Notes: generated from the letters alone by a model not told the origin. Counted from the first letter of the stretch, positions 44,897 through 54,514 are shown. The stretch: 64,000 nt of DNA from Rhizobacter sp. SG703 (GCF_012275445.1 NZ_JAAZQK010000007.1:248001-312000); one strand, 5' to 3'. A program made the numbers and translations.

Positions 44897-44914
44897 ATGA
44901 CGGGCCGGTGACGC
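44897..44914 (-). promoter_or_regulatory. Candidate Pho box
   Basis: On the minus strand this reads GCGTCAC-CGGC-CCGTCAT, two 7-bp direct repeats spaced 4 bp, matching the PhoB-box layout CTGTCAT-N4-CTGTCAC at most positions (second half 6 of 7). It lies 46 bp before the PlcP-like start, a suitable distance for a PhoB-activated promoter, and within the divergent gap to the RpfE-like gene. Spotted by eye; not scored with a matrix. Confidence 0.45.
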
Positions 44915-44936
44915 CGCGCCATCCGATAATCGCCCG

Positions 44937-45869
44937 ATGCACTTGTTGATCCCCTACGCCAGCACGCTCTCGGAGGCTGGCCTGCCGGCCCAGCGCGGCC
45001 TGGCCCTCCCCCACCTGCAGCGCCTGCTGCCGCGCATGGTGCCCACCGAGAAACTGGGCAGCGACGAGTATTCGCTGAGCACGCCGGCCGAGCAGGCGCA
45101 GGCGCAACTGCTGGGCTGGCACGGTGCCGACGGCTGCCTGCCGTGGGCCGCGCAGGCCGCCGCGGCCGACGGCGTGCCGGTCGGCGACGCGCCCTGGGGC
45201 CTGTTGACGCCGGTGCACTGGCATGTGGGTGCCGAGCACGTCAGCGTCGGCTACCCGGAGCTGCTGCGGCTCAGCGCACGGGAATCGCACGCGCTGTTCG
45301 AAGCGGTGCGGCCGCTGTTCGAGAGCGAAGGCTGGCAGCTGACCTGGGGCTCGCCGCTGCGCTGGTATGCATCGCACGCATCGCTCGACGGCCTGCCGAC
45401 CGCATCGCTCGAACGGGTGATCGGCCGCAACCTCGACCTGTGGATGCCCGACCATCCGCAGGCCAAGGCGATCCGCCGGCTGCAGAACGAGGTGCAGATG
45501 ATGCTGTACCAGCAGCCGGAGAACGACCACCGGGCCGAGATGAGCATGATGCCGGTCAACTCGTTCTGGCTCAGCGGCTGCGGGCGCCGCCAGCAAGCCG
45601 CGGCCACGCCCGATCTCGTCATCGACCACCGCCTGCGCGCGCCGCTGCTGGGCGAGAACTGGGGCGACTGGGCCGAGGCCTGGCGCGCGCTCGATGCCGG
45701 CCCGGTGCGCGAGTTGCTGGCCCGCCACGACGCCGGCGAGGCGGTGTCGCTGACGCTGTGCGGCGAGCGCTTCGCGCAGCGGCTGCAGGCGCAGTCGCAG
45801 GGCTGGCTCGCCCGGATGGCACGTCGCTTCGGCGGCGCGTCGCCGCTGGCGCTGCTGGAGGCGCTGTGA
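44937..45869 (+). CDS. RpfE-like conserved protein upstream of recJ
   Basis: 310 residues, no membrane segments or signal. Features visible are an N-terminal LLIPYASTLSE, a tryptophan-rich centre (PWGLLTPVHWHVGAEHV, GWQLTWGSPLRWYASH), and MPVNSFWLSGCGR. Such proteins are found next to recJ in Burkholderiales and Xanthomonas, where they are called RpfE; the name comes from the rpf locus but the biochemical function is unknown. Its stop overlaps the recJ start by one base, so the two are coupled. Confidence 0.75.
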   Translation: MHLLIPYASTLSEAGLPAQRGLALPHLQRLLPRMVPTEKLGSDEYSLSTPAEQAQAQLLGWHGADGCLPWAAQAAAADGVPVGDAPWGLLTPVHWHVGAEHVSVGYPELLRLSARESHALFEAVRPLFESEGWQLTWGSPLRWYASHASLDGLPTASLERVIGRNLDLWMPDHPQAKAIRRLQNEVQMMLYQQPENDHRAEMSMMPVNSFWLSGCGRRQQAAATPDLVIDHRLRAPLLGENWGDWAEAWRALDAGPVRELLARHDAGEAVSLTLCGERFAQRLQAQSQGWLARMARRFGGASPLALLEAL

Positions 45870-47602
45870 TGGCCGACCTGCGGATCTCGCGCCGCGACGC
45901 GCCGCCGCGCAGCGTGTGGGCGCTGGAGCAGGCCGGCGTGCACCCGCTGCTGGCCCAGCTGTTCGCGGCGCGCGGCGTGCGCAGCAACGACGAACTCGAT
46001 GACGGCCTGGCCCGCCTGATCCCGCCGACCGAGCTGCTCGGCGCGCCAGCCGCCGCGGTGCTGCTGGCCGATGCCATCGCGGCGCGCAAGCGCATCTGCG
46101 TGGTGGCCGACTACGACTGCGACGGCGCCACCGCCTGCGCGGTGGCATTGCGCGGGCTCGCGCTGCTCGGCGCGGCGCCCGGCACGCTGCAGCACGTGGT
46201 GCCCGACCGCGCGGTGCACGGCTACGGGCTGACGCCGACCATCGTCGACCTGGCGCTCGGCCAAGGGCCCGACCGCCGGCCCGACCTGCTGCTCACCGTC
46301 GACAACGGCATCGCGAGCCTCGCCGGCGTCGCGCACGCCCGCGCGCTCGGCCTCGACGTGCTGGTCACCGACCACCACCTGCCGGCGAAGGAAGGCGAGC
46401 AGATCGTGCTGCCGGACGCGAGCGTGATCGTCAACCCGAACCAGCCCGGCTGCGGCTTCCCGAGCAAGAACCTGGCGGGCGTCGGCGTGATGTTCTACGT
46501 GCTGCTCGCGCTGCGCAGCGAGCTGCGCGTGCGCGGGGCCTTCAGCGCCGAACAGCAGCCGCGGCTCGACGCGCTGCTCGACCTGGTGGCGCTCGGCACC
46601 GTGGCCGACGTGGTGCGGCTCGATGCGAACAACCGCCGGCTGGTCGCCCAGGGCCTGCGGCGCATCCGCAGCGGCCGCATGCATGCGGGCATCGCCGCGC
46701 TGTTCAGCGCTGCCGGGCGCGATGCATCGCGTGCCAGCGGCTTCGACTTCGGCTTCGCGCTCGGCCCGCGCATCAATGCGGCCGGCCGGCTGTCGGACAT
46801 GTCGCTCGGCATCGAATGCCTGCTGACCGACGACCCGGCGCGCGCCGCGCAGCTCGCGCAGACGCTGGACACCATCAACCGCGAACGCCGCGAGGTCGAG
46901 GCCGGCATGCGCGAGCAGGCCGAGGCCATGCTCGAGACGCTGATGCCCGAAGGCGATGCGCCGCCCGCGCTGGCCCTCTACGACCCGGAGTTCCACGAAG
47001 GCGTGGTCGGCATCGTCGCCGGTCGGCTGAAGGACCGGCTGCACCGGCCGACCTTCGTGTTCGCGCTCGGCCAGGACGGGCTGCTGAAGGGCTCGGGCCG
47101 CTCGATCCCCGGCTTCCACCTGCGCGACGCGCTCGACCTCGTCACCAAGCGCCACCCCGGCGTGCTCAAGCGCTTCGGCGGGCATGCGATGGCGGCCGGC
47201 TGCACGCTGGCCGAGGAGGATTTCGACACCTTCGACGGCGCGCTGCAGCAGGTCGCGCACGAATGGCTCGATGCGGCGACGCTGTCGCGCACGCTGCTGA
47301 CCGACGGGCCGCTGCCGGCCGAGTACTTCAATGCCGAGACGGTGCGCTCGCTCGATGCGCAGGTCTGGGGCCAGGCCTTCGAGCCACCGCTGTTCTGCGA
47401 CGAGGTCGAGGTGGTGTCGCAGCGGCTCGTCGCAGAAAAGCACCTGAAGCTGTCGGTGCGGCATGCCGGCGCGCTGCGCGACGCGATCTGGTTCGGCCAC
47501 ACCGAGCCCGTCGGCGCGCGGGTGCGGCTGGCGTACCAGCTGCGCGTCGACGAGTACAACGGCCAGCAGCGGGTGCAGATGGTCGTGGAAGGGGCGGGAT
47601 GA
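45869..47602 (+). CDS. recJ: Single-stranded-DNA-specific exonuclease RecJ
   Basis: 577 residues. DHH-family motifs are present: [28 protein letters not shown], and the DHHA1 part with [15 protein letters not shown] and [14 protein letters not shown]. The OB-fold C-terminal part follows. RecJ degrades ssDNA 5' to 3' in recombination and mismatch repair. Start overlaps the upstream RpfE-like gene; its end overlaps the sugar dehydrogenase gene by 4 bp (ATGA). Confidence 0.97.
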   Translation: MADLRISRRDAPPRSVWALEQAGVHPLLAQLFAARGVRSNDELDDGLARLIPPTELLGAPAAAVLLADAIAARKRICVVADYDCDGATACAVALRGLALLGAAPGTLQHVVPDRAVHGYGLTPTIVDLALGQGPDRRPDLLLTVDNGIASLAGVAHARALGLDVLVTDHHLPAKEGEQIVLPDASVIVNPNQPGCGFPSKNLAGVGVMFYVLLALRSELRVRGAFSAEQQPRLDALLDLVALGTVADVVRLDANNRRLVAQGLRRIRSGRMHAGIAALFSAAGRDASRASGFDFGFALGPRINAAGRLSDMSLGIECLLTDDPARAAQLAQTLDTINRERREVEAGMREQAEAMLETLMPEGDAPPALALYDPEFHEGVVGIVAGRLKDRLHRPTFVFALGQDGLLKGSGRSIPGFHLRDALDLVTKRHPGVLKRFGGHAMAAGCTLAEEDFDTFDGALQQVAHEWLDAATLSRTLLTDGPLPAEYFNAETVRSLDAQVWGQAFEPPLFCDEVEVVSQRLVAEKHLKLSVRHAGALRDAIWFGHTEPVGARVRLAYQLRVDEYNGQQRVQMVVEGAG

Positions 47603-48714
47603 ACGCGATGAGGCGGGCGGCGCTGGTCGTCGCGATGTCGGTGGCGATGAGCATGGCGGCCAGCGCCGCGCACGCGATCGAGGTCGTGCCGGTCGCCACC
47701 GGGCTGGAGAACCCGTGGGGCCTGGCCTTCCTGCCGGATGGCCGCATGCTGGTCACCGAGCGGCCGGGCCGCCTGCGCATCGTCGCCGCCGACGGCCGGC
47801 TCGGCGAGCCGCTGCAAGGCCTGCCGGCGGTCGATGCGCGCAGCCAGGGCGGGTTGCTCGATGTCGCGCTCGACCCGAAGTTCGCGAGCAACGGGCTCGT
47901 CTACTGGAGCTATGCCGAAGCCGGCAGCCGCAGCGAGGCCGACAAGAACGGCACCGCGGTCGCGCGCGGCCGGCTGCAGGGCGAGCGGCTGACCGAGGTC
48001 AGCGTGATCTTCCGGCAGCTGCCGAAGGTGAAAAGCACCGCGCATTTCGGCTCGCGGCTGGTGTTCGACCGCAGCGGCCGGCTGTTCGTCACGCTCGGCG
48101 ACCGCTACCTGCGACGCGACGATGCGCAGAACCTCGGCAACCACCTCGGCAAGGTGGTGCGCATCGACGCCGACGGCGGCGTGCCGGCCGACAACCCGTT
48201 CGCCAGGGCGGCCGGCGCGCGGCCCGAACTGTGGAGCATCGGCCACCGCAACATGCAAGGGGCCGCGCTGAACCCGTGGACCGGTGCGCTGTGGACGCAC
48301 GAGCACGGGCCGCAGGGCGGCGACGAGGTCAACCTCGACATGGCCGGCAAGAACTACGGCTGGCCGGTGATCACCTACGGCTGCGAGTACGGCAGCTGCG
48401 CTGCGATCGGCGAAGGCAAGGCCAAGGCCGGGATGGAGCAGCCGCTGACGTACTGGGTGCCGTCGATCGCGCCGAGCGGCATGGCCTTCCTGACCAGCGA
48501 TCGCTACGCCGGCTGGAAGGGCAGCCTGTTCGTCGGCGCGCTGGCCGGCCAGATGCTGGTGCGGCTGCAGCTCGACGGCGACAAGGTCGTCAAGGAAGAG
48601 CGGCTGCTGACCGACTTGCACGAGCGCATCCGCGACGTGCGCCAGGGGCCGGACGGCTTGCTTTATCTGCTGACCGACAACAACCCCGGCCGCGTGCTGC
48701 GCGTCGTGCCGTAA
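47599..48714 (+). CDS. PQQ-dependent aldose sugar dehydrogenase-like protein (YliI type)
   Basis: 371 residues with a signal peptide ([18 protein letters not shown]). The six-bladed propeller phrases [46 protein letters not shown] and [12 protein letters not shown] match soluble aldose dehydrogenases/sorbosone dehydrogenases that bind PQQ in the periplasm and oxidise sugars. It is translationally coupled to recJ, an unrelated function, so the linkage is likely positional. Confidence 0.9.
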   Translation: MNAMRRAALVVAMSVAMSMAASAAHAIEVVPVATGLENPWGLAFLPDGRMLVTERPGRLRIVAADGRLGEPLQGLPAVDARSQGGLLDVALDPKFASNGLVYWSYAEAGSRSEADKNGTAVARGRLQGERLTEVSVIFRQLPKVKSTAHFGSRLVFDRSGRLFVTLGDRYLRRDDAQNLGNHLGKVVRIDADGGVPADNPFARAAGARPELWSIGHRNMQGAALNPWTGALWTHEHGPQGGDEVNLDMAGKNYGWPVITYGCEYGSCAAIGEGKAKAGMEQPLTYWVPSIAPSGMAFLTSDRYAGWKGSLFVGALAGQMLVRLQLDGDKVVKEERLLTDLHERIRDVRQGPDGLLYLLTDNNPGRVLRVVP

Positions 48715-48757
48715 CCCCTTCAACGCCGCTGCCGGGGCTGATCCTTACAATCGGCGG

Positions 48758-49630
48758 GTGAGCCAACCTGCTGTCTGGACCAACGCCGACCTGCACTGCC
48801 ATTCCGTCGTGTCGGACGGCACGCTGCAGCCCGAGGAGCTCGCGGCGCGTGCGAAGGCCAACGGCGTCGAGCTGTGGGCGCTGACCGACCACGACGAGAT
48901 CGGCGGCCTGCAGCGCGCCCGGGCGGCGGCGCTGGCGCTGGGCCTGCCCTACCTGACCGGCGCCGAGATCTCGGTGACCTTTGCCGGCCTGACAGTGCAC
49001 ATCGTCGGGCTCGGCTTCGATGCCGGCGATGCGCAGCTCGCCGCCGGCCTGGCCGCAACCCGCGGCGGCCGCGAGGAACGCGCCCGCGAGATGGCGGCCG
49101 GCCTGGCGCAGGTCGGCATCGCCGGGGCCTACGAAGGCGCGCTGAAATACGTCGGCAACCCGGAGCTGATCTCGCGCACCCACTTCGCTCGGCACCTGGT
49201 CGAGAGCGGCGTCTGCCAGGACACGCACGAGGTGTTCCGCAAGTTCCTCGTCGAAGGCAAGCCGGGCTTCGTGCCGCACCGCTGGGCGAAGCTCGGCGAC
49301 GCGGTGCGCTGGATCCGCGAGGCACAGGGCATTGCGGTGATCGCGCACCCCGGGCGCTACAAGTTCACTGCGAACGAGGAGTACGCGCTCTTCACCGAAT
49401 TCAAGGCGCACGGCGGTCGCGCGGTCGAGGTCATCACCGGCAGCCACTCGGGCGCCGACTTCATCAAGTACGCCGACATGGCGCTCGAGTTCGAGCTGCT
49501 GGCGTCTCGCGGCTCCGATTTCCACAGTCCGGACGAGAGCCACGTCGACCTGGGCACGCTGCCGCCGTTGCCGGGGCAGCTGTCGCCGGTGTGGGAAGCG
49601 CTGGCCGAGCGGGTGCTGTTGCCGTCGTGA
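48758..49630 (+). CDS. PHP-domain nucleoside bisphosphate phosphatase (RnaAM/YciV-like)
   Basis: 290 residues, GTG start. PHP metal-binding motifs are complete: DLHCHSVVSDG, LTDHDEIGG, the glutamate in GAEIS, AHPGRYKF, and SDFHSPDE. YciV/RnaAM relatives dephosphorylate 3',5'-nucleoside bisphosphates and trim 5' ends of rRNA. First gene of a plus-strand trio with an EamA transporter and a YciO-like protein, an arrangement common in Burkholderiales to my recollection. Confidence 0.9.
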   Translation: MSQPAVWTNADLHCHSVVSDGTLQPEELAARAKANGVELWALTDHDEIGGLQRARAAALALGLPYLTGAEISVTFAGLTVHIVGLGFDAGDAQLAAGLAATRGGREERAREMAAGLAQVGIAGAYEGALKYVGNPELISRTHFARHLVESGVCQDTHEVFRKFLVEGKPGFVPHRWAKLGDAVRWIREAQGIAVIAHPGRYKFTANEEYALFTEFKAHGGRAVEVITGSHSGADFIKYADMALEFELLASRGSDFHSPDESHVDLGTLPPLPGQLSPVWEALAERVLLPS

Positions 49631-49640
49631 GCCTGCTGTC

Positions 49641-50648
49641 GTGAAGGGACACCGCCCTGCCCGGGGCATCGCGCTGATCGCGCTGGCCGCGCTGTGCTTC
49701 GCGACGATGGACACCACGATCAAGTACCTCGGCGCCTTCCTGCCGGTGCTGCTGATCCTGTGGGCACGCTACGCGTTCCAGGCGGTGTCGATGGGCCTGT
49801 GGCTGATGTTGACCCCCGAATCTGCCGCTTCGCGTCAGGCCCCCCGAGGGGGACAAGGAAACTTGGGAACGGCCCTGCGTTTCCTTGTGCGCTCGAAGAC
49901 CGCGGGTTTCCGCACCGAGCACCCGCGCTTCCAGCTGGCGCGCGGCGCGCTGCTGCTGGCCACCAGCGCGCTGAGCTTCTTCGGCGTGCAGCGCATGCCG
50001 GTTGCCGAGTTCACCGCGATCAACATGCTGACGCCGGTGGTGGTGACGCTGCTGGCCGCCTGGGTGCTGCACGAGCGCGTGTCGGCGCCGCGCTGGGCGC
50101 TGGTGTGCGCCGCGTTCGCCGGCGCCGTCATCGTGATCCGCCCCGGCAGCGGCCTGTTCGGCTGGGCGGTGCTGTTCCCGCTGGCCGGCGCGCTGACCTA
50201 CGCCAGCTTCCAGGTGCTGACGAGCAAACTGTCGGCGCTGGAGAGCCCGTACACCACGCACTTCTACACCGGCCTGACCGGCGCGCTGGTGCTGACGCCG
50301 CTGCTGTTCTTCAGTGCGATCGACACCGACGGCACGCTGCTGGCCGCGCCGCCGCGGCAGCTCGCGCTGCTGCTGGCGATCGGCGCGCTCGGCACCGTCG
50401 GCCACCTGTTCCTGATCCTCGCGCTGGGCCTCGCGCCGACGGCCACGCTGATGCCGTTCATCTACCTGCAGATCGGCGTCGCGGCGGCGGTCAGCTGGGT
50501 GGTGTTCCGCTACGTGCCCGACGGCTGGGCCTGGGTCGGCATGGGCGTGATCGCGGTGTGCGGTGCCGCGAGCGCGTGGCTGAACATGCGAAAGACCGCG
50601 TCGCACCCCGCGACATCGACAGTGGCGGCCGACACGATCGCGGATTAG
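49641..50648 (+). CDS. EamA-family membrane transporter with an inserted loop
   Basis: 335 residues, GTG start 10 bp after the PHP gene. Ten membrane segments in two EamA repeats can be traced (ALIALAALCFATMDTTIKYL to GVIAVCGAASAWL). Between TM2 and TM3, residues ~57-88 form a loop (PESAASRQAPRGGQGNLG...) that looks foreign to this family; it is encoded by palindromic GC-rich sequence similar in style to the dispersed intergenic repeats. The transported metabolite is unknown. Confidence 0.9.
   Translation: MKGHRPARGIALIALAALCFATMDTTIKYLGAFLPVLLILWARYAFQAVSMGLWLMLTPESAASRQAPRGGQGNLGTALRFLVRSKTAGFRTEHPRFQLARGALLLATSALSFFGVQRMPVAEFTAINMLTPVVVTLLAAWVLHERVSAPRWALVCAAFAGAVIVIRPGSGLFGWAVLFPLAGALTYASFQVLTSKLSALESPYTTHFYTGLTGALVLTPLLFFSAIDTDGTLLAAPPRQLALLLAIGALGTVGHLFLILALGLAPTATLMPFIYLQIGVAAAVSWVVFRYVPDGWAWVGMGVIAVCGAASAWLNMRKTASHPATSTVAADTIAD
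49838..49887 (+). repeat. Palindromic repeat-like segment inside the EamA gene
   Basis: Two hairpins in tandem: CCCCC-GA-GGGGG at 49841-49852 and a 9-bp stem CAAGGAAAC/GTTTCCTTG at 49854-49862 and 49879-49887. The C-rich/G-rich palindrome is the same kind as in the dispersed intergenic elements. It is translated in frame as part of the extra loop between TM2 and TM3. Confidence 0.6.
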
Positions 50649-50659
50649 CATCGCGGCCC

Positions 50660-51292
50660 ATGCCGCAACTCTTCGAAGTCCATCCCGACAACCCGCAGCA
50701 GCGCCTGCTGAAGCAGGCCGCGCAGATCCTGCACGGCGGAGGCATCGCCGCGGTGCCCACCGATTCGAGCTATGCGCTGGTGTGCCACCTCGACGACAAG
50801 AACGCGGCCGAGAACCTGCGGCGCATCCGCGGCGTCGACGACAAGCACCACCTGACGCTGCTGTGCCGCGACCTGTCGGAACTGGCCAGCTACGCCCGTG
50901 TCGACAACCGGCAGTACCGGCTGATGAAGCACGCGACGCCGGGCCCGTTCACCTTCATCCTCGAAGCGACCAAGGAAGTGCCGCGGCGCGTCTCGCACCC
51001 GTCGCGCCGCACCATCGGCCTGCGCGTGCCCGACCACAAGATGCTGCAGCAGCTGCTCGACATCTTCGGCGAGCCGCTGCTGTCGACGACGCTGATCGCA
51101 CCGGGCGAGACCGAACCGCTGAACGACCCCGACGAGATCCGCGAGCGTTTCGCCGGCCGGGTGCAGGCGGTGGTCGATGCCGGCGCCTGCCCGCGCGAGC
51201 CGACCACGGTGGTCGACCTGACGACGGACGAGCCGGTGCTGTTCCGCCTGGGCCGAGGCGACCCCGCGTTGCTCGGCCTTCCGGTGGCCTGA
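50660..51292 (+). CDS. L-threonylcarbamoyladenylate synthase-type protein (YciO/Sua5 family)
   Basis: 210 residues of the YrdC-like fold: GGGIAAVPTDSSYALVC, IRGVDDKHHLTLLC, TPGPFTFIL, RRTIGLRVPDH and the late STTVVDLT-like PTTVVDLTTDEP. TsaC proteins make threonylcarbamoyl-AMP for tRNA t6A; the YciO branch (to which this length and DSSY motif fit) may have a different role. Last gene of the PHP-EamA-YciO trio. Confidence 0.9.
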   Translation: MPQLFEVHPDNPQQRLLKQAAQILHGGGIAAVPTDSSYALVCHLDDKNAAENLRRIRGVDDKHHLTLLCRDLSELASYARVDNRQYRLMKHATPGPFTFILEATKEVPRRVSHPSRRTIGLRVPDHKMLQQLLDIFGEPLLSTTLIAPGETEPLNDPDEIRERFAGRVQAVVDAGACPREPTTVVDLTTDEPVLFRLGRGDPALLGLPVA

Positions 51293-51404
51293 CGGCCACC
51301 GGCACTCAAACCACCCACCCCATCAACAACAAGCGGTTGCCGCCGCGAACACACGCGGTTCGCGCGCGGTGCGGGGTGGCGGCGGGCGCGCGAGGCACAA
51401 GACC

Positions 51405-52988
51405 TCAGGCAGCAACCGCACCCACCAGCAACCCGTCGTCTTTCAGCTTGAACTGCCGCACCGCGTCGACCAGCCGCGCCGCCTGCTGCTGCAGGCTGTC
51501 CGCTGCCGCGGCCGACTGCTCGACCAGCGCCGCGTTCTGCTGCGTCACCTGCTCGATCTGCATCACCGAATCGCTGACCAGCCCGATGCCGGCCGTCTGT
51601 TCGCCGGTCGCGTTGCTGATCTCGTCGATCAGCTCGGCCACCCGCTTCACCTGCGCGACCACGTCCGTCATCGTCACGCCGGCGTTGCCCACCAGCTGCG
51701 TGCCGGCCGCCACCTTCTCGACGCTCGCACCGATCAGCGCCTTGATCTCCTTGGCCGCCTGGGCCGAGCGCTGCGCCAGCGAGCGCACCTCGGCCGCCAC
51801 CACCGCGAAGCCGCGCCCCTGCTCGCCGGCGCGCGCCGCTTCCACGGCGGCGTTCAGCGCCAGGATGTTGGTCTGGAACGCGATGCCGTCGATCACGCCG
51901 ATGATGTCGCTGATCTTGCGCGAGCTCGCGCTGATCTCTTCCATCGTCGTCACCACCCGGCCGACCACGTCGCCGCCCTGCACCGCCACCTGGCGGGCCG
52001 AGCTCGCGAGCTGCGTGGCCTGGCGCGCGGTGTCGGCATTCGCCCGCACCGTCGCGGTGATCTGCTCCATCGACGCGGCCGTGCGCTGCAGGTTCGAGGC
52101 CTGCTCCTCGGTGCGCTGCGACAGGTCGGCATTGCCGCCGGCGATCTCGCTCGAACCGGTCGCGATGCTGTCCGAGCCGGCGCGCACCGCGCCCACCACC
52201 CGCACCAGGCTGTCGTTCATCACCTGCAGCGCGCCCAGCAGCTGGCTGGTCTCGTCGGTGCCGTGCACCTCGATGCGCGAGGTCAGGTCGCCGGCCGCCA
52301 CCGTCTCGGCCACCTGCACCGCGCGCCGCAGCGCGCCGGTGATCGAGCGGCTGATGACCAGGCTGATCGCGACGGCGCACAACGCGGCCACGCCGGCCAG
52401 CACCAGCGTCGTGACGATCCCGGCGCGGCCGGAAGCCTGTGCCTGCTGCGCGTCCGCCTGCATCTGCGATTCCTGGAAGCGCACCATGTCGAGCGACGCG
52501 GCAAGGTAGGCGTCCTGCAGCGGCCGCACTTCCTTCAACAGGAAGTTGCGCGCGGCATCGGGCAGGTTGGCCTGCAGCAGCGTGACGACCTTCTGGCGCT
52601 TCTTGACGTAGGCGTCGCCGCTTTCCTGCAAGGTCTTCAGCAGCTCGTCGCCCTTCGGCGAGGCCCCGGTCGCAGCCAGCTTCTCGCGCAGCTGCGAGAT
52701 CTCGCGCGTGGCTTCGCTGACCTTCGTGATGTAGCCCTTGACCTCGGCCTCGTCGCCGACGGCCAGCACCGCGCTGCGCAGGTGGTTGGCCTGCTTGTTG
52801 ACGGCACGGTCGATCTCGTTGGCCAGCGCGATCTGACCGTAGCCCTCGGTGACGATCTCGGCCGTGGCCGCATTGATGGCGCGAATGCGCCACACCGACA
52901 CGCCGGTGATCAGCACCAGCAACAGGATCACGACGCCGAAACCCAGGCCCAGCCGCGTCCCGATCTTCATCCGGTTGACGAAATTCAT
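51405..52988 (-). CDS. Methyl-accepting chemotaxis protein
   Basis: 527 residues. TM1 ([21 protein letters not shown]), a four-helix-bundle periplasmic sensor (4HB_MCP type, ~30-190), TM2 ([22 protein letters not shown]), HAMP, and a signalling hairpin with the highly conserved [20 protein letters not shown] and [18 protein letters not shown] tip. No C-terminal CheR-binding pentapeptide. The ligand is unknown. A candidate sigma-28 promoter lies upstream at 53047-53075. Confidence 0.96.
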   Translation of the reverse strand: MNFVNRMKIGTRLGLGFGVVILLLVLITGVSVWRIRAINAATAEIVTEGYGQIALANEIDRAVNKQANHLRSAVLAVGDEAEVKGYITKVSEATREISQLREKLAATGASPKGDELLKTLQESGDAYVKKRQKVVTLLQANLPDAARNFLLKEVRPLQDAYLAASLDMVRFQESQMQADAQQAQASGRAGIVTTLVLAGVAALCAVAISLVISRSITGALRRAVQVAETVAAGDLTSRIEVHGTDETSQLLGALQVMNDSLVRVVGAVRAGSDSIATGSSEIAGGNADLSQRTEEQASNLQRTAASMEQITATVRANADTARQATQLASSARQVAVQGGDVVGRVVTTMEEISASSRKISDIIGVIDGIAFQTNILALNAAVEAARAGEQGRGFAVVAAEVRSLAQRSAQAAKEIKALIGASVEKVAAGTQLVGNAGVTMTDVVAQVKRVAELIDEISNATGEQTAGIGLVSDSVMQIEQVTQQNAALVEQSAAAADSLQQQAARLVDAVRQFKLKDDGLLVGAVAA

Positions 52989-53046
52989 GTTGGTTGTCTC
53001 CTGAGTCGCCCGCGCAGCCCGGACGGCCGCAACGGGATCAGGAGGC

Positions 53047-53075
53047 TATCGGCGCCCGGTCGCACCGACTTGAGG
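53047..53075 (-). promoter_or_regulatory. Candidate sigma-28 (FliA) promoter for the chemoreceptor gene
   Basis: On the minus strand GCCGATAG (53054-53047) matches the sigma-28 -10 GCCGATAA at 7 of 8 positions; a weak -35 TCAAG (around 53074-53070) lies upstream with near-normal spacing. It is about 59 bp before the chemoreceptor start. Chemoreceptor genes are commonly FliA-dependent. Confidence 0.4.
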
Positions 53076-53086
53076 ACGAACGACCC

Positions 53087-53308
53087 CTATTTCGTCAGGA
53101 TCAGCTTGCCGAGCGAGGTTTGTCGCAGGCGGTAGCGCATGCCGTCGTGTTCGATCTCGACGACCGTCTCGCCGTCGAGGATCTGCGCGCTGCTGATGCA
53201 GCGGACCGGCCCCGCAGCGCTGCCGCCAGCCGGCTGCGCACGAAGGGAACGGGCGGGCGCCGCGGGCAAGGCCTGCGCGGCGGAGGACATGAGGGTGGAG
53301 GTGTGCAT
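53087..53308 (-). CDS. hemP: Hemin uptake protein HemP
   Basis: 73 residues. The C-terminal half, ILDGETVVEIEHDGMRYRLRQT followed by GKLILTK, is the HemP family signature. HemP proteins are small iron-regulated factors that support expression of the outer-membrane haem receptor. The N-terminal ~35 residues are low complexity. A perfect 17-bp palindrome resembling a Fur box lies 13 bp before the start. No haem receptor or transport genes are adjacent, so it must act on a distant locus. Confidence 0.9.
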   Translation of the reverse strand: MHTSTLMSSAAQALPAAPARSLRAQPAGGSAAGPVRCISSAQILDGETVVEIEHDGMRYRLRQTSLGKLILTK

Positions 53309-53321
53309 GGGCTCAGTTTAA

Positions 53322-53338
53322 ATGCGAACTGTTCGCAT
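53322..53338. promoter_or_regulatory. Candidate Fur-type operator upstream of hemP
   Basis: ATGCGAAC-T-GTTCGCAT is a perfect 8+8 palindrome around one base, just upstream of hemP. Its ATGCGAA/TTCGCAT arms resemble betaproteobacterial Fur sites, and hemP genes are classically Fur-repressed. Similarity to the Escherichia coli Fur consensus is only partial. Confidence 0.55.
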
Positions 53339-53401
53339 CTACAAGCCCCCGGGCCGACAAACCCCTGCGCCGGTCCGGCTTTCGCCCGGCAGCGCGGGGA
53401 A

Positions 53402-53761
53402 TCAGGCCTTCAGCGCCGCGGTGACGACGATCTCGATGCGGTAGGCCGGGTTCGCGAGCTTCGCCTGCACGGTCGCGCGCGGCGGCGCGTCGCCGGGGGC
53501 GACCCAGTCGTCCCAGACCTCGTTCATGCCGGCGAAATCGGCCATGTCGGCCAGGAAGATCTGCGCCATCAGGATGTGCGCGTTGTCGGTGTGCGCCTCG
53601 GCCAGCAGCCGGTCGACCATCGCGAGCACCTGCCGGGTCTGGCCGCGGATGTCCTGCGTGGTGTCGTCGGGCACCTGGCCGGCAAGGTAGACCGTGCCAT
53701 GGTGGATGGCCATGTCGGAATAGCGGTCCTCGACGTGGAAACGCCGCACGGCGTGGGTCAT
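53402..53761 (-). CDS. RidA-family deaminase
   Basis: 119 residues of the YjgF/RidA fold: [21 protein letters not shown], the central [21 protein letters not shown] and the end [13 protein letters not shown] with the substrate-binding arginine. RidA proteins hydrolyse reactive enamine/imine intermediates. Its ATG overlaps the plsY stop by 4 bp, so it is coupled to plsY. Confidence 0.92.
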   Translation of the reverse strand: MTHAVRRFHVEDRYSDMAIHHGTVYLAGQVPDDTTQDIRGQTRQVLAMVDRLLAEAHTDNAHILMAQIFLADMADFAGMNEVWDDWVAPGDAPPRATVQAKLANPAYRIEIVVTAALKA

Positions 53762-54471
53762 GACTTGGCTCCGTGGTCGGAATGCTTGTGGGAGTGCTTG
53801 TGGGCGTGTTTCGCGGCCTGCCGGGCCGCGTGGTCGGCGGGCGCGGCCCTGCCCGGCGCCTTCTTCTTGCTGCCGAGCTTGCTCTCGGTGCCGGCGATCA
53901 GCTTCTGGATGTTGGGCAGGTGGCGCCAGACCAGCAGCAGGCTCATCGCGACGATCGCGCCGGCCAGCGGGCCGCCATCCCAGATCAGCAGCTGGTAGAA
54001 CGGCGCGAACACCGCGGCCACCAGCGCCGCGAGCGACGAGTAGCGAAAGAAGCCCGCGATGATGATCCAGGTCAGCAGCGTCGCCGCGCCCAGCCACGGG
54101 TTGAACGCCAGCAGCACGCCGGCCGCGGTGGCCACGCCCTTGCCCCCCCGGAAACGGAAGAACACCGGCCACAGGTGGCCGACGAAGGCCGCGAGGCCGA
54201 CCAGCGCGACGGTGCCCTCGCGCAACCCGAAGCGCGCGCCGAACAGCACCACCAGCAGCACCGGCACGTAGCCCTTCAGCGCGTCGAGCAGCAGCGTCAG
54301 GATCGCGGCGGTCTTGTTGCCCGAGCGCAGCACGTTGGTCGCCCCCGGGTTGCCCGAGCCGTAGCTGCGCGGATCGTTCAGGCCCATGGCCCGGCTGACG
54401 ATCACGGCGAACGACAGCGAGCCGATCAGGTAGGCCGCGATCACGGCGGCAACGGTGTAGAGAGTCTCCAT
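53758..54471 (-). CDS. plsY: Glycerol-3-phosphate acyltransferase PlsY with His-rich tail
   Basis: 237 residues from ATG 54471 (a further upstream ATG exists at 54525). Five membrane segments; active-site motifs SGNPGATN and [11 protein letters not shown] are conserved. It acylates glycerol-3-phosphate from acyl-phosphate, the first step of phospholipid synthesis. The C-terminal tail of ~40 residues is longer than usual and His/Lys-rich ([18 protein letters not shown]). Confidence 0.95.
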   Translation of the reverse strand: METLYTVAAVIAAYLIGSLSFAVIVSRAMGLNDPRSYGSGNPGATNVLRSGNKTAAILTLLLDALKGYVPVLLVVLFGARFGLREGTVALVGLAAFVGHLWPVFFRFRGGKGVATAAGVLLAFNPWLGAATLLTWIIIAGFFRYSSLAALVAAVFAPFYQLLIWDGGPLAGAIVAMSLLLVWRHLPNIQKLIAGTESKLGSKKKAPGRAAPADHAARQAAKHAHKHSHKHSDHGAKS

Positions 54472-54514
54472 GGGGTCCTGGCGTGCGGTGGCAGTGGCGA
54501 TTGCGGCTGGGCGC

